Shown here: in pieces, positions 15,210 through 21,286 of the stretch
Layout: the number at the start of each line of letters is the position of its first letter
Numbering within the stretch: position 1 is the first letter of the stretch
Origin: Deltaproteobacteria bacterium UBA2385
Lineage (GTDB): Bacteria; Myxococcota_A; UBA796; UBA2385
Direction: 5' to 3'
Length of the DNA stretch: 25,579 bases
Assembly (NCBI GenBank): GCA_002343455.1
Contig: DDSR01000159.1
Span: 1-25,579, forward strand
The notes under the pieces: model-generated
The model's input: only the letters and a program-made list of their open reading frames with translations
Told to the model about the DNA's origin: nothing
Database searches by the model: none
Program-made: the position numbers and the translations under genes

Positions 15210-16664
15210 GTGAACGCCTCGACCCGTCGCACCCTGCTCGTCTGGGCGGCGCTCGTCGTCGCCTTCCTCGCCATCTTCTGGCTCACCCGGGCCGAGGAGC
15301 TGCCCAGCCGGCCCTGGGCGGATGTCGAAGCGGCGATCGAGGCGGACGAGCTGGAGGGCATCCGCTGGGTCGACGGCGTCGAGTACGAGCTCAGCACCCG
15401 CGGGGGAGAGCTCTTCGCCAGCGAGGGCGTGCTGACCTCCGAGCAGATGGAGGTGCTGGCCGAGCGCGGGATCTACCTGGACTACGACATGGGCCTGCTC
15501 GGCATCTTCGGCTCCCTGCTGGGCCTGGTGCCCCTGCTGGTGGTGGTGGCGGCGGTGGTCCTGGGCCTGCTCTGGTACGCCCGCCGCAAGCAGGTCCAGC
15601 AGGGCGGCGGGGCGGCGCTGGAGATGCGCAAGAGCCGGGCGAGGCTGGTGGAGACGCCGCCGGCGACCCGCTTCGCCGATGTCGGCGGCTGCGAGGAGGC
15701 CAAGGCCCGGCTGCTCGATGTGGTCGACTACCTCAAGCACCCCGAGGCCTGGGCCGCCGCCGGCGCCCGCGCACCCCGCGGCATCCTGCTGGAGGGTCCG
15801 CCCGGCAGCGGCAAGACCCTGTTGGCCCGCGCCGTCGCCGGTGAGGCCGGGGTCCGCTTCTTCGTCGTCTCGGGCTCGGAGTTCGTCGAGATGTTCGTCG
15901 GCATCGGCGCCGCCCGGGTCCGCGATCTCTTCGAGCAGGCCGGCAAGGTCGCGCCCGCCGTCATCTTCATCGACGAGCTGGACGCCATCGGGCGCCGCCG
16001 CGGCTCGGGGGTGGGGCAGTGGAACGAGGAGCGAGAGCAGACGCTCAACCAGATCCTCGTCAGCATGGACGGCTTCGAGCCCCAGCAGCGGGTCGTCGTC
16101 ATCGGCGCGACCAACCGCTCCGACATCCTGGACCCCGCCCTGATCCGTCCGGGCCGCTTCGATGTGCGCCTGCGCATTCCCCCCCTGGACCCCAGCTCGG
16201 CTGGCCAGGTGCTGCGCATCCACGCCCGCGGCAAGCCGCTGCACCCCGAGGTCGACCTGGACGCCTGGGCCGCCAACGCCATCGGCGCCACCGGGGCCGG
16301 CCTGGAGCAGCTCCTCAACGAGGCCGCCCTGCTGGCCGTGCGGCGGCGAGAGGCCCGCGGCGGCGCGGTCGAGCTGCGCGACGAGGACCTCGCCGACGCC
16401 CTGGCCGCCCTGCGCACCCAGGGCGAGGCCTTCGAGCCGCTGGACCGGGCGCTGGTCGACAGCGCCTGGCAGCTCTCCCGCGGCGACGGCAGCCAGCGGG
16501 CCCGGATCCAGCTCGCCGACGGCGAGGTCGTCGAGGGTGTCCTGGTCTGGGCCGACGGCAACTTCCTCAAGCTGCGGCGTGAGGACGGCAGCGAGGTGGC
16601 CCTGGCCCGTCGGCAGGTGCTGCGGGTCGAGGTGCCCGCCCCTGCGGCCCCGCCAGGGACCTGA
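15210..16664 (+). CDS. FtsH-like membrane AAA ATPase lacking the M41 peptidase domain
   Basis: A 484-residue protein that begins like FtsH: membrane helix at 8-26, an extracytoplasmic FtsH_ext-like region 30-90, a second helix at 96-123, then the AAA module. Walker A is GPPGSGKT (196-203), the pore loop is EFVEMFVGIGAARVRDLF (224-241), Walker B is VIFIDELDAI (251-260), and the second region of homology is TNRSDILDPALIRPGRFD with Arg313 and Arg316. After the lid (GATGAGLEQLLNEAALLAVR, 359-378), FtsH would have a zinc peptidase of about 200 residues with HEAGH. Here only about 90 residues follow. EPLDRALVDSAWQLSRG occupies the HEAGH position without any ligand, then a beta-rich end (ARIQLADGEVVEGVLVWADG). 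The start is GTG 15210, with a weak, distant GAGGGG. The M50 gene follows after one base. Confidence 0.88.
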   Translation: MNASTRRTLLVWAALVVAFLAIFWLTRAEELPSRPWADVEAAIEADELEGIRWVDGVEYELSTRGGELFASEGVLTSEQMEVLAERGIYLDYDMGLLGIFGSLLGLVPLLVVVAAVVLGLLWYARRKQVQQGGGAALEMRKSRARLVETPPATRFADVGGCEEAKARLLDVVDYLKHPEAWAAAGARAPRGILLEGPPGSGKTLLARAVAGEAGVRFFVVSGSEFVEMFVGIGAARVRDLFEQAGKVAPAVIFIDELDAIGRRRGSGVGQWNEEREQTLNQILVSMDGFEPQQRVVVIGATNRSDILDPALIRPGRFDVRLRIPPLDPSSAGQVLRIHARGKPLHPEVDLDAWAANAIGATGAGLEQLLNEAALLAVRRREARGGAVELRDEDLADALAALRTQGEAFEPLDRALVDSAWQLSRGDGSQRARIQLADGEVVEGVLVWADGNFLKLRREDGSEVALARRQVLRVEVPAPAAPPGT

Positions 16665-16665
16665 C

Positions 16666-17289
16666 GTGGACGGACTGCTCCAGCGCCTGCTCCTGCTGGT
16701 GCCGCTCTGGCTCTCGCTCTCGGTCCACGAGTGGGCCCACGCCTGGACCGCCAACCGCCTGGGAGACGACACCGCCCGCCTGATGGGCCGGATGCGCCTG
16801 GACCCGCTGGTCCACCTGGACTGGCTGGGCACCGTCCTGTTGCCCCTGCTCGGCGTGCCCTTCGGCTGGGCCCGGCCGGTGCCGGTCAACCCGCTGCGCT
16901 TCAAGGGCCTCTCCCAGGACACCGGGCTGCTGCTGGCGGCGGCCGCCGGTCCTGCCAGCAACCTCGTCCTGGCGCTGCTCGCCGCCCTGCTCTACCGCCT
17001 GCTCGCCCTGCTCCCGGCGGCGCCGCTCGCCGAGGCCGCCCTGGCGCTGCTGGAGATCGCCGTCCCGCTCAACCTCGCCCTGGCCGCCTTCAACCTCCTC
17101 CCGGTGCCCCCCTTGGACGGCGGGCGGGTCGTGGACGGCCTGATCCCCTACCGCTGGCGAGAGGGCTGGGCCCAGGTCCAGCGCGTCGGGCCGGTGCTGC
17201 TGGTCCTGATCCTGGTCGGCGCCGAGCTCGGAGGTGCGGGCATCCTGGCGGGGCTGTCCGGTTGCTCGAATCGGCTGATCGGTCGCTGA
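16666..17289 (+). CDS. M50 family (site-2 type) intramembrane metalloprotease
   Basis: A 207-residue polytopic protein. The first helix carries HEWAHA (His21, Glu22, His25), the zinc-binding HExxH, and the later PPLDGGRVVDGL (Asp151) gives the third ligand region. AAAAGPASNL (91-100) and the NLLP motif match short M50 proteins of the SpoIVFB/YwhC group (site-2 protease). These cut transmembrane or membrane-near segments. I start at GTG 16666, one base after the ATPase stop (TGACGTG), because VDGLLQRLLLLVP gives a normal N-terminus and no other start fits before HExxH. The tight junction with the protease-less FtsH-like ATPase suggests the two act together. It is convergent with the Rieske-flavodoxin gene, 32 bases away. 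Confidence 0.88.
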   Translation: MDGLLQRLLLLVPLWLSLSVHEWAHAWTANRLGDDTARLMGRMRLDPLVHLDWLGTVLLPLLGVPFGWARPVPVNPLRFKGLSQDTGLLLAAAAGPASNLVLALLAALLYRLLALLPAAPLAEAALALLEIAVPLNLALAAFNLLPVPPLDGGRVVDGLIPYRWREGWAQVQRVGPVLLVLILVGAELGGAGILAGLSGCSNRLIGR

Positions 17290-17321
17290 AGGCCGCGCCT
17301 CCCCGCGCCTCCTCGCTCCTC

Positions 17322-18413
17322 TCAGTCCAGCCGATGGGCCTTGCGGCCCCCCCGGGCTCGGTGGGGCTCGGCCAGGGCGCCGCCGAGCATCATCGCGGCC
17401 ATGTCCACGCTGCGGTCGACCAGCGCCCGGGTCCCCTCGCGCAGCGACTCGCTGTTCTGCACGGATCGGATGTTGTTCTCCATGTCCTCGGCCGTCCAGC
17501 CGCGGGAGTGGGCGACATAGGGGAACTGCGGGAACTGCACCCCCAGCTCGGCGAAGAAGCCCAGCATCTGGCCGACGGTGCCCTGTACATTGTCCTGTCC
17601 GCCGGTGACGATGAAGGCGGCGGTCTTGTTGCGGAGCAGGTGCCGGTTGTTGATGGTCTCCTGGTTCTGGATGCAGTTCATGCGCTCCACCATCTTGAAG
17701 TACAGGCTGCTGGCCGCCCCCCAGCGGATGGGCGTCGCCAGCACGTAGACATCGGCCCAGTGGACCAGGGCCTCGTAGACCTGGTCCAGCTGGTCGGTGG
17801 GGTCCATCTGGGTGATGGAGCAGGGCCAGGTGCAAGCGCGCGCCGAGCGGGAGTAGAAGCCCTCGCAGGCGCGGAAGTCCAGGTCCCGCAAGCGGATCAT
17901 CCGGGTCTCGCAGCCGCGAGCGGCGCCGTGGCGCAGCGCCTCCTCCAGCAGCAGCTCGGAGGTGCTGGGGCGGGGGTGGTCCTTGGTCATCGCCGTGGTG
18001 GAGAGGCCGACGATGCGGATGGGCCCGGCCTCGCGCTGCACGGGCCGGGCCAGCGGGTGAGGCGGGTGAGGCTTGCGCTGGCGAGGCGTGGCGCTGTTCA
18101 GGTCGAGCAGCAGGCGACCGTCCTCTACCTTCAGGGTGTAGGCGGGAACGGCGTCCTCCTCGAAGCCGGGCTCGCCCTTGCCCGTGGCGTGGTGGAACTT
18201 CCAGAAGTGCCAGGGGCACTCCAGGTAGTCGCCGTCGAGCCTGCCCTCGCCCAGGGGGCCGCCGGCGTGGTTGCAGACCGCGGAGATGGCCGTGAAGGCG
18301 CCGTCTCGGCAGACCAGCGCGATCTTCGTGCGGCGGGCGAGGAGCTGCTGCACCGGCTTGCCGGTCAGCTCGCTGGCGAGGCCAAGATCGACCCAGTCGT
18401 GCGTGTCGGACAT
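17322..18413 (-). CDS. Rieske [2Fe-2S] domain fused to flavodoxin-like NAD(P)H oxidoreductase
   Basis: A 363-residue protein. Residues 5-106 form a Rieske ferredoxin-type domain with cluster ligands Cys47, His49, Cys66 and His69 (CNHAGG and CPWHFWKFH). After a proline- and basic-rich linker (107-130), residues 131-345 form a flavodoxin-fold domain of the NAD(P)H-dependent FMN reductase kind: PIRIVGLSTTAM at the phosphate loop, ADVYVLATPIRWGAASS and AAFIVTGGQDNVQGTVGQ. Cysteines 173, 184 and 188 lie where iron-sulfur flavoproteins carry a cluster motif, though not in the standard spacing. It could pass electrons between a flavin and the Rieske cluster in one chain. GGAGGTTCG directly before ATG 18413 fixes the start. 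It is divergent from the SGNH gene. Confidence 0.88.
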   Translation of the reverse strand: MSDTHDWVDLGLASELTGKPVQQLLARRTKIALVCRDGAFTAISAVCNHAGGPLGEGRLDGDYLECPWHFWKFHHATGKGEPGFEEDAVPAYTLKVEDGRLLLDLNSATPRQRKPHPPHPLARPVQREAGPIRIVGLSTTAMTKDHPRPSTSELLLEEALRHGAARGCETRMIRLRDLDFRACEGFYSRSARACTWPCSITQMDPTDQLDQVYEALVHWADVYVLATPIRWGAASSLYFKMVERMNCIQNQETINNRHLLRNKTAAFIVTGGQDNVQGTVGQMLGFFAELGVQFPQFPYVAHSRGWTAEDMENNIRSVQNSESLREGTRALVDRSVDMAAMMLGGALAEPHRARGGRKAHRLD

Positions 18414-18468
18414 CGAACCTCCGGGGTGGGTGGTATCGTGCCCGGAGCGGCGACGCGGAGGAGAGCGG

Positions 18469-19641
18469 ATGAGAGGAGGGCAGCTTGCCAAGGCCGCGAT
18501 GGGGCTTGCCGTGGCCTCCACGCTGCTGCTCCTGGCCGAGGGGGCGGTCCGCGCGGTCGCCGGGCCTCCCCCGGCGCCGGTCCAGGTCCACCGGGTCGCG
18601 GGCGAGGTCGAGCGCTTCTTCTCCATCGACGGTGAGCGCGTCTCGACGACCTACCAGCAGCACCCTCCCGTCGACTCCTTCTCGCGGCGGGCGGAGGGCC
18701 GGCGGGTCGTGGTGTTGGGGGGCAGCAGCGTACACGAGGCCCGCAACCTCAAGGCGACGGCGGCGGAGTGGCCCGGTCGCCTCGCCCAGATCCTCGACGC
18801 CGAGGTCCTCAACCTGGGCGAGCCGGGGCTGGACAGCTTCGACCACCTCCGCATCGTCGAGGAGCTGGAGGCGCTGGAGGTCGACGCGGTCGTGCTCTAC
18901 GCGGGGCACAACGACATCGGCAACACCCTGATGCGCGACCGCTACGGGGGCCTCTGGGGAGGGCTGAGCGCCCACCTCCTCGCCGGGCTGGAGCGCTCGC
19001 AGCTCTTCTGGCAGCTTCGGCGGGGGCTGCTGGCGGCAGAGGAGGCCGCCGCGACGGGGCGCGTCGCGTCCGGCGAGAAGCACCTGGACCCCGAGCGCCG
19101 GGCGACGGCCCTCCGGCACTTCGAGGCCAACATCGCCCGCGTCGTGGAGCTCCTGGCCGCGCGGGCCACGCCGCTGGTGCTGGTCGTTCCGACGGGTGAT
19201 CTGCTGGCGAAGCCGACCCGGGGCCCCTGCGATCCCCTGCTGGGCTGTGCCGACGAGCACTTCGCGGCCGCCTCCGCCCAGCTCGGGCTGGACCGGCAGG
19301 CGGCAGCCGGCCACCTCCGCGCCGCGCGGGACGCGAACCTGGTCGGCCCGCGCGCGCCGACGGTGCTGCAGGACTACCTCCGCGCCCTGGGCGATCGGCC
19401 GGGGGTTCGGGTCGTCGACGCGGAGCGTGATCTGCCGCAGAGCGAGGCCGCCCTGGTGCCGGACTCCTCCCTGTTCGTCGATCCGATCCACCTCTCCACG
19501 ATGGGCCACGCCGCTCTCGCCGCGATCGTCGCGCCCGTCGTGGCGGAGCTCGCGCATATCCCCTATCGCCCGACCTCGGCCTCGAATGGCGAGACCAAGA
19601 GGCGAAAGCCGGGGCGCAGCTCGCGTTCCGGTCGAAAGTAG
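18469..19641 (+). CDS. SGNH/GDSL-type hydrolase, membrane-anchored or secreted
   Basis: A 390-residue protein. Residues 7-30 are hydrophobic (LAKAAMGLAVASTLLLLAEG), either an anchor or an uncleaved signal. The hydrolase core shows block I VVVLGGSSVHEA with nucleophile Ser86, block II NLGEPGLDSFDH, block III GHND (146-149), and block V DPIHLSTMGH with Asp338 and His341. SGNH enzymes of this layout are acyl-esterases, often working on cell-wall or exported glycans; the exact substrate cannot be told. The tail (from about 365) is basic and serine-rich (ETKRRKPGRSSRSGRK) and looks disordered. GGAGGAGAG seven bases before ATG 18469 sets the start. The 55-base gap to the divergent Rieske gene must hold both promoters. 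Confidence 0.85.
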   Translation: MRGGQLAKAAMGLAVASTLLLLAEGAVRAVAGPPPAPVQVHRVAGEVERFFSIDGERVSTTYQQHPPVDSFSRRAEGRRVVVLGGSSVHEARNLKATAAEWPGRLAQILDAEVLNLGEPGLDSFDHLRIVEELEALEVDAVVLYAGHNDIGNTLMRDRYGGLWGGLSAHLLAGLERSQLFWQLRRGLLAAEEAAATGRVASGEKHLDPERRATALRHFEANIARVVELLAARATPLVLVVPTGDLLAKPTRGPCDPLLGCADEHFAAASAQLGLDRQAAAGHLRAARDANLVGPRAPTVLQDYLRALGDRPGVRVVDAERDLPQSEAALVPDSSLFVDPIHLSTMGHAALAAIVAPVVAELAHIPYRPTSASNGETKRRKPGRSSRSGRK

Positions 19642-19748
19642 CGGGGTCTCCACCGCGAGGCCGGATCTCGACCTCCCGGATTGCGGGCGGGCAGGCTAGA
19701 CCAGGACCCGGTCTCGTCGCTGTCCACGCTTGAACCGGGGTCCTCGCC

Positions 19749-20930
19749 ATGTCTGATCTGCTCATCCTCGGCACCCGCAAGGGAGTCGTCTTCATCGATC
19801 GCCAGTCCGACGGGTGGAAGGCTCGCCCGATCGCCCACGCGGGGCTGTCGATCAGCTACGCCGCGCGCGACCCGCGGGACGGGACGATCTGGGCCGCCAT
19901 GGACCACGCCCACTGGGGCCCCAAGCTCTCGCGCTCCAAGGACGGCGGCCAGACCTGGGAGAACCTCAGCCAGCTGGCCTATCCGCCGGGCGCTCGCTTC
20001 ATCGAGCAGCACCTGCCCAGCCCCGAGAACGAGTGGGGCGCCAACACGCCGCTCGCCTACAAGGACGCCGCCCTGCTGAAGGTCTGGGTGCTGGCCTTCG
20101 GCGGCCCCGATCAGCCGGGAACCATCCACGCCGGCACCCTGCCCGGCGGCCTCTTCACCAGCACGGACGGCGGAGACAGCTGGGAGCTCAACTTGCCGCT
20201 GTGGAACCACGAGAGCCGCGGCGGTGACCTCTTCGCCGGCCCCGCCACCCACCGCAACCACTGGGGCGGCACCCCGGCGGCCATGGCCTACGGCGAGTTC
20301 GTGCCCGGCATCCACTCCGTCGTCGTCGACCCCCGCGACTCCGCCCATATGTACGTCGCCATCTCCTGCGCCGGCATCCTGGAGACCGTCGACGGGGGCC
20401 AGACCTGGCGCAGCTGCAACAAGGGCATGACCAACGACTACCTGCCGGATCCCGACGCCGAGTGGGGCCATGACCCGCACTTCATCACCCTCTGCCCCGG
20501 TCAGCCCGACCGGCTCTGGCAGCAGAACCACACTGGCGTCTTCACCACCGAGGACGGCGCCCGCCAGTGGAAGCGGGTGGACCAGGCCGAGACGGCGGTG
20601 CACTTCGGCTTCCCGATCGCCGCCGACGACAAGGACGGACACACCGCCTGGGTCGTCCCCGCCAAGGGCGATGGCGAGCGCATGACCATCGAGGGCGGGC
20701 TCTACGTCGCCCGCACCACCGACGGCGGCGCCTCCTGGCAGCGGCTCAGCGCCGGTCTACCCGCCGAGCACGCCTACGACATCGTCTACCGCCACGCGCT
20801 CGACGCCAGCGGCGACCGGGTCTGCTTCGGCAGCACCACCGGCAACGTCTACCTCTCCGAGGATCGCGGCGAGACCTGGATCTGCCTGGGCCAGAACTTC
20901 CCGCCCGTCCACTCCGTCCGCTTCGGCTGA
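19749..20930 (+). CDS. BNR/Asp-box beta-propeller protein (sortilin- or sialidase-like repeats)
   Basis: A 393-residue protein with no visible signal peptide, so probably cytoplasmic. It has at least five Asp-boxes (S/T-x-D-x-G-x-T/S-W): SKDGGQTW (Asp65), STDGGDSW (Asp140), TVDGGQTW (Asp215), TTDGGASW (Asp325) and SEDRGETW (Asp372), with a degenerate TEDGARQW between. These mark propeller blades. Automatic annotation often calls such proteins exo-sialidases, but I see no signal peptide or clear sialidase active site, so enzymatic activity is unproven. The gene is followed after seven bases by a MoaD/ThiS-like gene, a pairing I believe recurs in other bacteria. The two products probably work together in an unknown sulfur-transfer or conjugation role. 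Confidence 0.87.
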   Translation: MSDLLILGTRKGVVFIDRQSDGWKARPIAHAGLSISYAARDPRDGTIWAAMDHAHWGPKLSRSKDGGQTWENLSQLAYPPGARFIEQHLPSPENEWGANTPLAYKDAALLKVWVLAFGGPDQPGTIHAGTLPGGLFTSTDGGDSWELNLPLWNHESRGGDLFAGPATHRNHWGGTPAAMAYGEFVPGIHSVVVDPRDSAHMYVAISCAGILETVDGGQTWRSCNKGMTNDYLPDPDAEWGHDPHFITLCPGQPDRLWQQNHTGVFTTEDGARQWKRVDQAETAVHFGFPIAADDKDGHTAWVVPAKGDGERMTIEGGLYVARTTDGGASWQRLSAGLPAEHAYDIVYRHALDASGDRVCFGSTTGNVYLSEDRGETWICLGQNFPPVHSVRFG

Positions 20931-20937
20931 GCGGACC

Positions 20938-21210
20938 ATGGCCCACGTCGCCTTCACCCGGCACCTGCAGCGCTTCTTCCCCGAGCTGGCCGAGGGCGAG
21001 GTCCCCGGATCCACCGTGCGCGAGCTGGTGGCTCAGCTCGATCTGCGGCACCCCGGCCTGGCCTCCTACCTGGTGGACGAGACCGGCCGCCTGCGCCGCC
21101 ACGTCAACGTCTTCATCGGGGACGAGCCCATCGGCGACCGGGTCGGCCTCAGCGACGCGGTCGGTCCCCAGGCGAAGGTGTTCATCCTGCAGGCGCTGTC
21201 GGGAGGCTGA
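20938..21210 (+). CDS. MoaD/ThiS-like ubiquitin-fold protein
   Basis: A 90-residue protein of the usual size for MoaD/ThiS sulfur carriers. It has an initial strand (HVAFTRHLQRFF), TVRELVAQLDLRHPGLASYL as the central helix region, HVNVFIGDEPI, and a C-terminal QALSGG. The terminal Gly-Gly is the residue pair that E1-like enzymes adenylate and convert to a thiocarboxylate in this family. No MoeB/ThiF-type E1, moaE or thiG is nearby. It is translationally close to the propeller gene (seven-base gap, weak Shine-Dalgarno GAGCGG), so its partner is probably that protein. A dedicated sulfur carrier or a protein modifier are both possible; the sequence does not decide. Confidence 0.85.
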   Translation: MAHVAFTRHLQRFFPELAEGEVPGSTVRELVAQLDLRHPGLASYLVDETGRLRRHVNVFIGDEPIGDRVGLSDAVGPQAKVFILQALSGG

Positions 21211-21286
21211 GCCGGGGGGCTGGGTCGGGCGGAGGCGTCCCAGGCGCGCCCGGGTCCGATAGGGGATCCCTCACCCCGGGTGCCCC

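Noticed and set aside
15482..16664. A hidden FtsH M41 domain in another frame after the ATPase
   Set aside because: I looked for HExxH downstream in all plus-strand frames. The only one is in the M50 gene (HEWAHA at 16726-16743), whose context is clearly site-2 protease and not M41.
17290..17321. Intrinsic terminator between the convergent M50 and Rieske-fusion genes
   Set aside because: The 32 bases are C-rich, without a stem followed by a T run on either strand.
16567..19653. A 1028-codon open frame on the minus strand
   Set aside because: It spans the M50, Rieske-fusion and SGNH genes in other frames, and its composition is typical of a GC-driven shadow.
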